A DNA stretch of 64,000 nt from an uncultured Clostridia bacterium. GTDB lineage: Bacteria > Bacillota > Clostridia > Oscillospirales > Acutalibacteraceae. The notes under the pieces were generated by a model. That model was not told the origin of the DNA, did no database searches, and saw nothing but the letters and a program-made list of their open reading frames with translations. Location of the stretch: NCBI GenBank assembly GCA_945876745.1, contig CAMCPL010000003.1:124001-188000 (forward strand), given 5' to 3'. Both the position numbers and the translations under genes were made by a program. Numbering within the stretch: the first letter of the stretch is position 1; each line of letters opens with the position of its first letter. Below, piece by piece: positions 33,048 to 41,845 of the stretch.

Positions 33048-33932
33048 TCATTTCTCCTGTATCTCGTTTATTCTTTTGTTAAGTGTGTTCAAAACATTCT
33101 TTTTGTCTGCCGACCACAACGGCGCAATCAAATCCTTTTTCGCACCGTCGCCCGTAAGCCTGTGAACAACAACGTTTTTCGGTATGATTTTTATGCAGTC
33201 GCATATTATGTCGCAGTATTCGTCGAGCGTTAAAACCTTGATTTTTCCGTCGTTATACTGCGCTTCAAGGTCGGTACCCTTGAGAATGTGTAAAAGCTGA
33301 AGCTTTATACCGTCTGTAACTCTGCATACATATTCAACGCTTTTGAGCATATCGTCCTTTGTTTCGTTCGGTAAGCCGATAATCAAATGTGTAACAACAT
33401 TTAGCCCTGCCTTGTGAAGCCGCCTTACAGCGTCGTCGTATACGCTCAGTTCGTAGCCTCGACGTATGTATTCGGCAGAATCCTCGTGAATTGTCTGGAG
33501 CCCTAATTCAACAAAAATCGGCTTGATTTTGTTGAGCCTTTCGAGCAATTCAATTACCTCGTCGCCAAGACAGTCGGGTCTTGTTCCGATTGATAAGGCG
33601 ACAATGTCCTCGTGCTCAATAGCCTGCATATATAGGCTTTCAAGCCTGTCAACACTTGCGTAGGTATTTGTAAACGCCTGAAAATATGCAATGTATTTTC
33701 CGTCTTTGATTTTTCTTGAAACTCTGCTCTTGCCAAGCTCAATTTGCGTTTTTATGTCCAAGGCTCTGTTCTCTGCAAAGTCACCGCTTCCTCCTTTTGA
33801 ACAGAAAATACAGCCTCGTGTACCGAGAGTGCCGTCCCTGTTCGGACAGGTAAAGCCGCCGTCAAGTGCGATTTTGTACACTTTAGTACTGAAGCGGTTT
33901 TTGAGATATTGATTAAGACTTGTATATTTCAT
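33048..33932 (-). CDS. TIGR01212-family radical SAM protein (YtqA-like)
   Basis: A 294-residue radical SAM protein with the subgroup's opening YLKNRFSTKVYKIALDGGFTC. The iron-sulfur cysteines lie in CPNRDGTLGTRGCIFC, with unusually wide spacing that is characteristic of this family. The strings FQAFTNTYA, ALSIGTRPDCL, VELGLQTIHEDSA and HLIIGLPNET follow. The reaction is not known with certainty. It overlaps the 3' end of the inositol monophosphatase gene by 20 bases and is one base from the GH31 gene. Confidence 0.92.
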   Translation of the reverse strand: MKYTSLNQYLKNRFSTKVYKIALDGGFTCPNRDGTLGTRGCIFCSKGGSGDFAENRALDIKTQIELGKSRVSRKIKDGKYIAYFQAFTNTYASVDRLESLYMQAIEHEDIVALSIGTRPDCLGDEVIELLERLNKIKPIFVELGLQTIHEDSAEYIRRGYELSVYDDAVRRLHKAGLNVVTHLIIGLPNETKDDMLKSVEYVCRVTDGIKLQLLHILKGTDLEAQYNDGKIKVLTLDEYCDIICDCIKIIPKNVVVHRLTGDGAKKDLIAPLWSADKKNVLNTLNKRINEIQEK

Positions 33933-34686
33933 AAAATTCCCTGATGTTTTTCGGATTTGCGCATAAATATGATTTTACTTCATTTAAGCTAACATCTGTA
34001 CCGTCAGTTAGTGAGCATATTCCTCCTGCCTCACGCAGAATAACCGTTGCACCTGCCCAATCCCACGGTCGGAGTATCAATTCGTAATACATATCGGCTC
34101 TGCCGCACGCAACATAGCAAATATCAAGTGCCGCACAGCCGCTTCGCCTAACCTCAATTGCTTTGTAGAAAATCCTTTCGGTCAGTTCAAATGTTTTTTC
34201 TGCAAGCTCTCTTTCATAAGGACAGGTACCGAATAACACAAGACTGTGCGCTAAATCGCAGTCACTAACCTGAATTTTTCTGCCGTTGAGATATGCGCCG
34301 CCGCCTTTTTCGGCATAAAACATTTCGTCGGCGTCGGGATTATAAACAACGCCCTTTATCAGCTCGCCGTCCTTTGCAAGTCCGACGCATATTGCACTGT
34401 GCTTAAAGCCCTTGATGAAATTCGTTGTGCCGTCGATAGGGTCAATAATAAAGCAGTAGCCGTCGCCGACCGACTTTTCGCCGTCACCCTCCTCGCCGAT
34501 TACTCTGCATTCGGGTATGATTTTTTTTAGCTCGCTTTCAAGAAATCTTTGAATTTCCTTGTCGTAGCTTGTAACAAGATTAACGCTTGAGCCTTTTTGT
34601 TCTATACCAAGCGCGTCTCCCGCACTCTTGTATATTTCACCGGCGCTTCGTACCGAGCTGATTATTTTTTCGAGTATATCCGTCAT
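33913..34686 (-). CDS. inositol monophosphatase family protein (SuhB-like)
   Basis: A 257-residue magnesium-dependent phosphatase. The metal ligands are visible in IGEEGDGE (Glu) and IIDPIDGTTNFIKG (Asp-Asp), with WDWAGATVILREAGG at the C-terminus. Family members hydrolyse inositol-1-phosphate or related sugar phosphates, and some act on 3'-phosphoadenosine phosphate. It heads a minus-strand operon with the radical SAM and GH31 genes. Its start is 59 bases from the -35 box of the divergent valS promoter. Confidence 0.92.
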   Translation of the reverse strand: MTDILEKIISSVRSAGEIYKSAGDALGIEQKGSSVNLVTSYDKEIQRFLESELKKIIPECRVIGEEGDGEKSVGDGYCFIIDPIDGTTNFIKGFKHSAICVGLAKDGELIKGVVYNPDADEMFYAEKGGGAYLNGRKIQVSDCDLAHSLVLFGTCPYERELAEKTFELTERIFYKAIEVRRSGCAALDICYVACGRADMYYELILRPWDWAGATVILREAGGICSLTDGTDVSLNEVKSYLCANPKNIREFYEIYKS

Positions 34687-34745
34687 ATCAAGTCCTCCTG
34701 TTTTAGATTATATCATAAAGCGTCGTAATTTCAATATAATCTTGC

Positions 34746-34774
34746 TTGACAAATCGGCTTTGATTTGATAGTAT
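34746..34774 (+). promoter_or_regulatory. predicted promoter of valS and its T-box leader
   Basis: TTGACA (34746-34751), 17 bases, TAGTAT (34769-34774). The T-box leader begins about ten bases later. Confidence 0.8.
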
Positions 34775-34784
34775 ATTAGCGAAT

Positions 34785-35026
34785 TAAATATATAACGGCT
34801 TTGATTAAGAGGAGTAGCGTTAATTGTCTTTCAGAGAGTCGGCGGCAGGTGAGAGTCGACAGTCGTATGGCGTGAAGGTAGCTTATGAGCCGACAGGGTG
34901 AAGCAGTAGTAGTCCTGTCCGTTTTCCGCGTTAAGGAATAAAGCGGCATATCGCATAATGCGGTGTGCAATTTGAGTGGTACCACGGTAATTCGTCTCAT
35001 TGTCGGAGACGGATTTTTATTTTTAT
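34785..35026 (+). ncRNA. T-box riboswitch controlling valS
   Basis: The leader has the stem I features AGTAGCGTT, CAGAGAGTCGGCGG and GGTGAGAGTCGA. It has a probable GTA valine specifier at 34878-34880 within GTGAAGGTAGC. The T-box sequence TGGTACCACGG is at 34977-34987. A terminator follows (CGTCTC at 34993-34998 with GAGACG at 35006-35011, then T-rich sequence). Uncharged tRNA-Val would pair with the specifier and with the TGGT bulge to favour antitermination. The specifier assignment is less sure than the T-box itself. Confidence 0.92.
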
Positions 35027-35040
35027 TAGGAGATGATTTT

Positions 35041-37743
35041 ATGTCAAAGGAACTTGAAAAACAGTACAACCCCTCCTCGTTTGAGGATAAGATTTATAAA
35101 TTTTGGGTGGATAACGGCTATTTTCACGCTGATGAAAAAAGCGATAAGCCTACCTACACAATAGTTATTCCGCCCCCGAATATCACAGGTCAGCTTCATA
35201 TGGGACACGCCCTTGATAATACCTTGCAGGATATTCTCATTCGTTTCCACAGAATGAACGGCTACAATACTCTTTGGCTCCCCGGAACCGACCACGCTTC
35301 AATTGCGACCGAAGCAAAGATTGTTGAGGCAATGCGTAAAGAGGGTATAACAAAGGAGCAGATAGGCAGAGAAAAATTCCTTGAGCGTGCTTGGGCTTGG
35401 AAGGAGCAGTACGGCGGCAGAATTATAGAACAGCTCAAAAAAATGGGCTCCTCCTGCGATTGGGACAGAGAACGCTTTACTCTTGACGAGGGTTGCTCAA
35501 ATGCCGTTCGCACCGTTTTCAGTCAGCTTTATGATAACGGACTGATTTACAGAGGAAACCGTATGGTAAACTGGTGTCCTCATTGCAATACCTCCATTTC
35601 CGACGCTGAGGTTGAATATGAATCGAAGGATTCGTATTTCTGGCATTTGCTCTATACTGTTAAGGAAACGGGCGAAAAGCTTGAGCTTGCAACAACAAGA
35701 CCCGAAACGATGCTTGGTGATACTGCCGTTGCAATAAATCCCGACGATCCGAGATATGCTCATCTTCATGGTTGTCACGTTATCTTGCCGCTTTTGGATA
35801 TTGAAATCCCGATTGTATGCGACGAGCACGCAGATATGACAAAGGGAACAGGCGTTGTAAAAATCACTCCTGCCCACGACCCTAACGACTTTGAAGTTGG
35901 TCTTCGTCACAATCTTCCCATAGTTCGTACCTTTACTTACGACGGACATCTTACCGGTGCAAAGGAAAAGGCAATAGCCGACGAAATCATTGCAAGCGGA
36001 AAGGCTACTCAAAATGAGCCTGTTGTAAGAGACTGCGGAAAATATGCAGGTATGACTACCGTTGAAGCACGTAAGGCTATTGTTGCAGATCTTGAAGCAG
36101 GCGGATATATAAAGGAAATCGAGCCTCTTGCACACGAGGTCGGAACCTGTTACCGTTGCCACTCAAATATTGAGCCGATGGTATCAAAGCAGTGGTTTGT
36201 AAAAATGGAGCCGCTTGCAAAGCCCGCTGTTGAAAGCGTTGAAAAGGGCGAGATTAAATTTGTTCCCGAACGCTTTACAAAGAACTATATGAACTGGATG
36301 AACGGCACTCGCGATTGGTGTATTTCCCGTCAGCTTTGGTGGGGACACAGAATCCCTGCGTGGTATTGCGACGACTGCGGTGCAACGACTGTATCAAAGG
36401 ACGATGTTTGCACCTGTTCAAAGTGTGGCTCAAAGAATATTGAGCAAGACCCCGACACTCTCGACACTTGGTTTTCTTCTGCACTCTGGCCTTTCTCAAC
36501 TCTCGGATGGCCCGAGGAAACCGAGGATTTGAAGAAGTATTATCCTACAAATACCCTCGTTACAGGCTATGATATTATCGGCTTTTGGGTATCTCGTATG
36601 ATATTCTCCGGTCTTGCATATACCGATAAAGCGCCGTTTGATACCGTTTTAATTCACGGTCTTGTTCGTGACGCACAGGGCAGGAAGATGTCCAAATCTC
36701 TCGGAAACGGTATTGATCCGCTTGAAATTATCGACGAATACGGAGCAGACGCACTTCGCTTTACTCTTGCAACAGGTAATTCTCCGGGAAACGATATGCG
36801 CTTCTCCGACGAAAAGGTAAAGGCTTCCCGTAACTTCGCAAACAAACTTTGGAATGCGGCAAGATTCGTTATGATGTATCTCGGCGAGGATTATGAGTAT
36901 AACGGTCTTCCGGATGAGCTCTTAACTGTCGATAAATGGATTATCTCAAAGGCGAATACTCTTGCCAAAGAAGTAACCGAAAACCTTGAAAAATATGAAC
37001 TCGGTATCGCAGTACAAAAGCTTTATGATTTCATTTGGGATATTTTCTGTGACTGGTATATCGAAATTGCAAAAATCAGATTGCAGGGTGACGATGAGCA
37101 GGCAAAGGAAAACGTCAAGGCAGTTCTTGTTTTCGTTCTTACCTACATTTTGAAGCTGCTTCACCCCTTTATGCCGTTTATTACCGAGGAAATATATCAG
37201 GCTATTCCTCATAATGAAGAAAGCATTATGGTATCCGCTTGGTGCAACTATGACGAAAGCCTTAACTTCAAGACGGAGGAAGAGGAAACCCAAAAGGTTA
37301 TGACTGCCATTCGTGCAATTCGTAACCGTAGAGCCGAAATGAATATACCTCCGTCAAAGAAAGCAAAGGTTTATGTTGAAACAGCCGACGTTGACGTGTT
37401 CAAAGCCGGCGCAGAGTTTATTATTCGTCTTGCTTCGGCAAGTGATGTCGAGGTTCAGGGCAATGCCTTTGACGGATTGAATAATGTTGTAACTATCATT
37501 ACGAATGACGCAAAGGTTTATATCCCTATGGGTGACCTTATTGACTTTGAAGCAGAGAAAAAGCGTCTTGAAAAGGAGCTTGCCGCCGCACAGGATAAGT
37601 TAGACTTTATAAATAAGAAGCTCAATAATCCCGGATTTGTGAACAAAGCGCCCGAAAAGGTTGTAGCTCAAAACCGTGAGGACGCCGCAAAGCTCGTTGA
37701 AAAAATCGCACAGATTAAAAGCTCAATTGAGGAAATCGGATAA
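35041..37743 (+). CDS. valS: valyl-tRNA synthetase
   Basis: Class I aminoacyl-tRNA synthetase charging tRNA-Val, 900 residues from ATG 35041. A longer reading would start inside the T-box. Features are PPPNITGQLHMGHAL (HIGH motif, residues 53-56) and the editing domain with TTRPETMLGDTAVAINPDD. A zinc-like knuckle (CDDCGATTV...CSKCGSKN) precedes GRKMSKSLGNG (KMSKS loop). The C-terminal coiled-coil arm has LIDFEAEKKRLEKELAAAQD. Its stop overlaps the start of folC by one base. Confidence 0.98.
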   Translation: MSKELEKQYNPSSFEDKIYKFWVDNGYFHADEKSDKPTYTIVIPPPNITGQLHMGHALDNTLQDILIRFHRMNGYNTLWLPGTDHASIATEAKIVEAMRKEGITKEQIGREKFLERAWAWKEQYGGRIIEQLKKMGSSCDWDRERFTLDEGCSNAVRTVFSQLYDNGLIYRGNRMVNWCPHCNTSISDAEVEYESKDSYFWHLLYTVKETGEKLELATTRPETMLGDTAVAINPDDPRYAHLHGCHVILPLLDIEIPIVCDEHADMTKGTGVVKITPAHDPNDFEVGLRHNLPIVRTFTYDGHLTGAKEKAIADEIIASGKATQNEPVVRDCGKYAGMTTVEARKAIVADLEAGGYIKEIEPLAHEVGTCYRCHSNIEPMVSKQWFVKMEPLAKPAVESVEKGEIKFVPERFTKNYMNWMNGTRDWCISRQLWWGHRIPAWYCDDCGATTVSKDDVCTCSKCGSKNIEQDPDTLDTWFSSALWPFSTLGWPEETEDLKKYYPTNTLVTGYDIIGFWVSRMIFSGLAYTDKAPFDTVLIHGLVRDAQGRKMSKSLGNGIDPLEIIDEYGADALRFTLATGNSPGNDMRFSDEKVKASRNFANKLWNAARFVMMYLGEDYEYNGLPDELLTVDKWIISKANTLAKEVTENLEKYELGIAVQKLYDFIWDIFCDWYIEIAKIRLQGDDEQAKENVKAVLVFVLTYILKLLHPFMPFITEEIYQAIPHNEESIMVSAWCNYDESLNFKTEEEETQKVMTAIRAIRNRRAEMNIPPSKKAKVYVETADVDVFKAGAEFIIRLASASDVEVQGNAFDGLNNVVTIITNDAKVYIPMGDLIDFEAEKKRLEKELAAAQDKLDFINKKLNNPGFVNKAPEKVVAQNREDAAKLVEKIAQIKSSIEEIG

Positions 37744-38753
37744 TGAACTATAATCAGTCGCTTGATTATATAACAAAAAAGCTAAGCCTCGGTATTCAGC
37801 CGGGGCTTAGCCGTATTTCTGCCCTGCTTGAAAAAATGGATAATCCCCAGGACAAAATTAAAATTGTCCATATCGCAGGAACGAACGGAAAAGGAACGGT
37901 TGCTAATTATATCGCTTGCTCGCTTGAAGCAAACGGCTTTAAGGTCGGGCTTTTCACTTCTCCGTGGATTTTCGATTACCGTGAGCAAATTCAAATTAAC
38001 GGCGAATATATCGGCAAAGCGGATTTTGCCAGATATATCAGCGATTATAAGGATAACGAATGTACGGAATTTGAATTTTTGACAGCCGTAATGTATAAAT
38101 ATTTCGCCGATGAAAAGGTCGATTACGCAGTCGTTGAGTGCGGAATGGGCGGTAAGGGCGACAGCACCAATGTCGAAAAGGAAAATGTGTGCTCCGTTTT
38201 AACCTCGATTTCTCTTGACCATACAGATTTTTTAGGTAATACAATCGAAGAAATAACAAGGGAAAAGGAGGGCATAATCAGGGAAAATTCACCCTGCTTT
38301 CGATACCGTGACACCGGCGATTTTGAGCGTGATAATACCGAGCTTGCAAGTCGTGTCCTTGATTATCTCGGCTGTGATACTAAAATGTTCGCCAAGCCGC
38401 CCGCACGTCAGCAAAAAATCGGAAGCATTCTTCTTGACGGCGGTCACAATCCGCAATCAGGCAGAGCGTTAGCGCCGATTATTGATAACGAAACAGCCGT
38501 TATCGGTATGATGAAGGACAAGGATATAGACGGCTATTTGTCCTTCGTTGCGCCGAAATGCAAAAAAATAATTTGTACGAGTGTTGATAATAAAAGGGCA
38601 GTAAGTGCCGCCGAGCTTTCGGAATATGCAAAAAAATATTGCGATAATGTTGAGGTTATCGAAAGCCCTCGTGAAGCAGTAAAACAAGATAATGTCAGCC
38701 TTGTTTGCGGTTCGTTTTATCTTATTCGAGAAATTATTGATTTGATTTCATAA
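37743..38753 (+). CDS. folC: compact folylpolyglutamate/dihydrofolate synthase FolC
   Basis: FolC ligates glutamate to dihydropteroate or folates. The P-loop VHIAGTNGKGTVANYIACSL is intact near residue 43. LFTSPWIFDYREQI, VVECGMGGKGDSTN and SISLDHTDFLGNTIEEI follow. The C-terminal domain has LLDGGHNPQSGRAL. Only 336 residues are present against the usual 420 or so. The segment between GIIRENSP and the DNxxLA-like helix (RDNTELASRVL) is reduced by roughly 80 residues, with no stop or frame break. Either this is a shortened lineage form or the enzyme has lost part of its central domain. Confidence 0.88.
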   Translation: MNYNQSLDYITKKLSLGIQPGLSRISALLEKMDNPQDKIKIVHIAGTNGKGTVANYIACSLEANGFKVGLFTSPWIFDYREQIQINGEYIGKADFARYISDYKDNECTEFEFLTAVMYKYFADEKVDYAVVECGMGGKGDSTNVEKENVCSVLTSISLDHTDFLGNTIEEITREKEGIIRENSPCFRYRDTGDFERDNTELASRVLDYLGCDTKMFAKPPARQQKIGSILLDGGHNPQSGRALAPIIDNETAVIGMMKDKDIDGYLSFVAPKCKKIICTSVDNKRAVSAAELSEYAKKYCDNVEVIESPREAVKQDNVSLVCGSFYLIREIIDLIS

Positions 38754-38772
38754 TTCAACAAATTTTACACAA

Positions 38773-38809
38773 CCAATCTGTTATTGTGATAGCAGATTGG
38801 TATTTTTTA
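38773..38809 (+). terminator. terminator between folC and the spoIIA operon
   Basis: CCAATCTG (38773-38780) pairs with CAGATTGG (38793-38800), followed by TATTTTTTA. It isolates the sporulation operon from valS-folC transcription. Confidence 0.8.
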
Positions 38810-38824
38810 TTTGGAGTGATTTTT

Positions 38825-39136
38825 GTGAATGTAACAATCGAATCAAGCGGCAATCTTGTAATTGCCTATCTTTACGGCGATATCGACCACCATACCGCTG
38901 TTGACATCAGGGACAAAATCGACAATGCTTTGAGCTTTATCAAGCCCCAGCATTTGATACTTGATTTTAAGAATGTGGCGTTTATGGACTCGTCGGGAAT
39001 AGGACTTGTAATGGGTAGGTACAGAGTGCTTCAAGGCTTCAGCGCAACGCTTGAAATCCGCAATGTTACCGCCTCAACCAAAAAGATTATGGAGCTCGCC
39101 GGTCTTGGCAGTATCGCAATAATAAAGGAGATTTGA
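38825..39136 (+). CDS. spoIIAA: anti-sigma-F factor antagonist SpoIIAA
   Basis: A 103-residue STAS-domain protein that, when unphosphorylated, releases sigma-F from SpoIIAB in the forespore. GTG 38825 is chosen because a GGAGTG site lies seven bases upstream. The phosphorylatable serine is in FMDSSGIGLVMGRY near residue 57, and HLILDFKNV precedes it. It heads the standard spoIIAA-spoIIAB-sigF operon. Confidence 0.95.
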   Translation: MNVTIESSGNLVIAYLYGDIDHHTAVDIRDKIDNALSFIKPQHLILDFKNVAFMDSSGIGLVMGRYRVLQGFSATLEIRNVTASTKKIMELAGLGSIAIIKEI

Positions 39137-39138
39137 TT

Positions 39139-39576
39139 ATGAATGTGACGAATGAATTTAGGCTTGTAGTAGACAGTAAAAGTATAAACGAGAGCTTTTG
39201 CAGAATGGTTGTGTCGGCGTTTGCAGGACCTCTTGATCCGACAATTGAGGAGCTGACCGACCTGAAAACCGCAGTCAGCGAGGCTGTGACGAATTGTATC
39301 GTCCACGCCTACGCAAACACCTGCGGCAAAATTTACATAACGGGTCAGCTTTTGCAGGATAATATCATAAAAATAAAAATCAAGGATAACGGCTTGGGAA
39401 TCGAGAATATCCAAAAGGCAATGACGCCGCTTTTCACAACCGGTAGCACGGACAGAGCAGGTCTCGGCTTCACCGTTATGCAGTCGTTTTGCGATAGGGT
39501 GAGAGTGTCGTCAAGCGTAGGCAGGGGAACAACCGTAACGCTTACAAAAAAGATTAACGGTAGAACAAAATGGTAA
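39139..39576 (+). CDS. spoIIAB: anti-sigma-F factor SpoIIAB
   Basis: A 145-residue GHKL-type ATPase/serine kinase that binds and inhibits sigma-F and phosphorylates SpoIIAA. The start ATG 39139 is two bases after the spoIIAA stop. An in-frame TTG at 39133 is less likely. The N box is VSEAVTNCIVHAY, the G1 box IKDNGLGIENI, and the G2 box RAGLGFTVMQSF. Its stop overlaps the sigF start. Confidence 0.95.
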   Translation: MNVTNEFRLVVDSKSINESFCRMVVSAFAGPLDPTIEELTDLKTAVSEAVTNCIVHAYANTCGKIYITGQLLQDNIIKIKIKDNGLGIENIQKAMTPLFTTGSTDRAGLGFTVMQSFCDRVRVSSSVGRGTTVTLTKKINGRTKW

Positions 39577-40226
39577 GCGACGATAGGGAAAAAATGATTG
39601 TCGGCAATATCGGTCTTGTGCATTGCATTGCTAATAGATTTATAGGCAGAGGCGCCGAATACGATGATTTGTATCAGGCAGGGTGCGTGGGACTGATAAA
39701 AGCCGTTGACAATTTTGACGAGAGCAGGGGATTTCTGTTTTCAACCTATGCCGTGCCTGTTATTATGGGTGAAATTAAAAGACTTTTTCGCGACGGCGGC
39801 GCAATTAAGGTTTCGCGCTCGCTAAAAGAAAAATCAATACGCGTTCAGGCAATAAGAGAAAAATTCATAAACAGCGAGCTTCGTGAGCCGACATTAAGCG
39901 AGCTGGCGTCATTGTCGGGATTTTGCGAGGAAGAGCTCGGCGAAATCCTTAATGTAATAAATCCCGTTGTATCATTAAGCGTGAGCAATGAAGACGGCGA
40001 AAATATACTCGATATTCCGTTTGACGACAGCGACGAGGTGCTCAACAAAATATCCGTTCATCAGGCGTTAAAAACGCTTTCAAACACCGAGCTTTTAATC
40101 GTGAAATATCGCTATTTTGAGGGTAAAACCCAATGTGAAGCCGCCGAGCTTTTGGGTATATCGCAGGTACAGGTATCACGCCGTGAAAAACAGCTTCTTA
40201 CAAAACTTCGAAAAAAGTTAGATTAA
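39570..40226 (+). CDS. sigF: RNA polymerase sigma factor sigma-F
   Basis: The forespore-specific sigma factor, 218 residues. Region 2 contains GAEYDDLYQAGCVGLIKAVDNFDESRG and FSTYAVPVIMGEIKRLFRD in shorter adjoining blocks. Region 3 has VSRSLKE and REPTLSELAS. Region 4 has LSNTELLIVKYRYFEGKTQ and ISQVQVSRREKQLLTKLR. Position after spoIIAB identifies it as sigma-F rather than sigma-G. It demonstrates that the organism has the core machinery for endospore formation. Confidence 0.96.
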   Translation: MVSDDREKMIVGNIGLVHCIANRFIGRGAEYDDLYQAGCVGLIKAVDNFDESRGFLFSTYAVPVIMGEIKRLFRDGGAIKVSRSLKEKSIRVQAIREKFINSELREPTLSELASLSGFCEEELGEILNVINPVVSLSVSNEDGENILDIPFDDSDEVLNKISVHQALKTLSNTELLIVKYRYFEGKTQCEAAELLGISQVQVSRREKQLLTKLRKKLD

Positions 40227-40289
40227 TGTTTGCAATTTTTGTTTTTTTGTGTTATATTTAGCAATATTATGTTTGAAAAGGAGAATACT

Positions 40290-41756
40290 ATGCAAACGAT
40301 TAACTTATCGGTCGACATCAATTCACTAATTGAAAAGGTCGACGGCTTGGTATGGGGCTGGCCTCTTATTATTCTTATTCTTTGTGCAGGAGCATGGCTT
40401 ACTGTCAGAACAGGCTTTGTTCAGGTTTTCCATCTCGGTAAGGCACTCAAATATATGGTAAAAAACGAGGACGCAGGCGAGGGCGAGGTAACCTCGTTCG
40501 GCGCACTTTGTACGGCACTTTCCGCTACAATCGGAACGGGAAACATCGTCGGCGTTGCAACCGCAATTTGTCTCGGCGGACCGGGTGCGCTTTTGTGGAT
40601 GCTCGTTGCGGCGTTTTTCGGAATGGCAACAAAGTATTCGGAGGGCTTTCTCGCAATTAAATTCAGAGAAAAAAAGAGCGACGGACATTTCCTCGGCGGA
40701 CCGTTTTACTATATCGAAAAGGGTATGGGCGAAAAATGGAAGTGGCTTGCAAAACTGTTTGCGGTTTTCGGAGTTCTTGCAGGTCTTATGGGTATCGGTA
40801 CTATTACCCAAATTAACGGTATTACCACCGCTATTCAAAATTTCTTTGACCCCGATAAAACAAATATTGCCTTTAATCTTTTCGGAAACGATTATTCATG
40901 GGCAGTCGTAATCGGCGGAATCGTTGTAACGCTTTGTGCGGCTCTCGTAATTATCGGCGGTATCAAGCGTATTGCAAAGGTAAGCGAGATTGTTGTTCCG
41001 TTTATGGCAATAATTTATATTCTTTTCGCACTTATTATTGTTATATCTCATATTAAGGATATCCCTGCGGCAGTTGCTCTCGTATGCAAGAGTGCGTTTA
41101 ACCCTCAGGCGGCTTTGGGTGCTGCAACTGGCGTTACCCTTAAGCTCGCAATGCAAAAGGGTATCGGCAGAGGTATATTCTCAAATGAAGCAGGTCTCGG
41201 TTCAGCCCCTATTGCTACTGCGGCGGCAAAGACGGAAAACACCGTCCGTCAGGGCTTGGTTACTATGACCGGTACATTTATCGACACTATTGTAATCTGT
41301 ACTCTTACAGGTCTTTCAATCGTTGTTACAGGTGCTCAAAACAGCTATGTTGCAGGTGTATTCGAGGGCGTTAATATCACAACGACCGCTTGGCAAAAAG
41401 GACTTCCGTGGAACGAAAATGTATCGTCGTTTATTCTTATGGTATGCCTTGCATTTTTCGCATTTACAACTATTTTAGGCTGGGATTATTACAGTGAGCG
41501 TTGTCTTGAATATCTCACAGGAAGCCAAAAGGTAATTAAGGTTTACAGAGTAATCTATATAATTGCCGTGTTTATCGGTCCGTATCTTACCGTTTCGGCA
41601 GTATGGAATATCGCAGATATCTTCAACGGTCTTATGGCTTTCCCGAACCTTGTTGCCTTGTTTGCGCTTTCAGGTGTTGTCGGCAGAGAAACAAGGGCTT
41701 ATTTCAAAAAGAAAAACCACGAGGACATTACTGATATCGCAGCTAAAAACAGATAA
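40290..41756 (+). CDS. alanine/glycine:cation symporter (AGCS family)
   Basis: A sodium- or proton-coupled amino-acid importer of 488 residues with about 10-11 transmembrane helices. ATG 40290 follows an AAAAGGAG site, so a longer upstream reading is not used. Family motifs are GAWLTVRTGFVQVFHLGKAL, ALCTALSATIGTGNIVGVAT, GPGALLWMLVAAFFGMATKY and GIGRGIFSNEAGLGSAPIA. It stands alone, ending at a strong bidirectional terminator. Confidence 0.95.
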   Translation: MQTINLSVDINSLIEKVDGLVWGWPLIILILCAGAWLTVRTGFVQVFHLGKALKYMVKNEDAGEGEVTSFGALCTALSATIGTGNIVGVATAICLGGPGALLWMLVAAFFGMATKYSEGFLAIKFREKKSDGHFLGGPFYYIEKGMGEKWKWLAKLFAVFGVLAGLMGIGTITQINGITTAIQNFFDPDKTNIAFNLFGNDYSWAVVIGGIVVTLCAALVIIGGIKRIAKVSEIVVPFMAIIYILFALIIVISHIKDIPAAVALVCKSAFNPQAALGAATGVTLKLAMQKGIGRGIFSNEAGLGSAPIATAAAKTENTVRQGLVTMTGTFIDTIVICTLTGLSIVVTGAQNSYVAGVFEGVNITTTAWQKGLPWNENVSSFILMVCLAFFAFTTILGWDYYSERCLEYLTGSQKVIKVYRVIYIIAVFIGPYLTVSAVWNIADIFNGLMAFPNLVALFALSGVVGRETRAYFKKKNHEDITDIAAKNR

Positions 41757-41763
41757 CTAAAAT

Positions 41764-41804
41764 AAAAATGCAGTCGACGGATTAACCGAAGACTGCATTT
41801 TTTT
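41764..41804. terminator. bidirectional terminator between the symporter gene and glmS
   Basis: AAAAATGCAGTC pairs with GACTGCATTTTT around a 15-base loop, with A-runs and T-runs on either side. It serves the convergent symporter and glmS genes. Confidence 0.88.
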
Positions 41805-41845
41805 GTTATACCTTGAAGAAAATGCGTGATATTCTGCAATTGATT

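Noticed and set aside
35497..36162. A 221-codon minus-strand open frame
   Set aside because: It lies wholly inside valS, which has clear motifs on the other strand, and its translation has no recognisable domain or ribosome-binding site.
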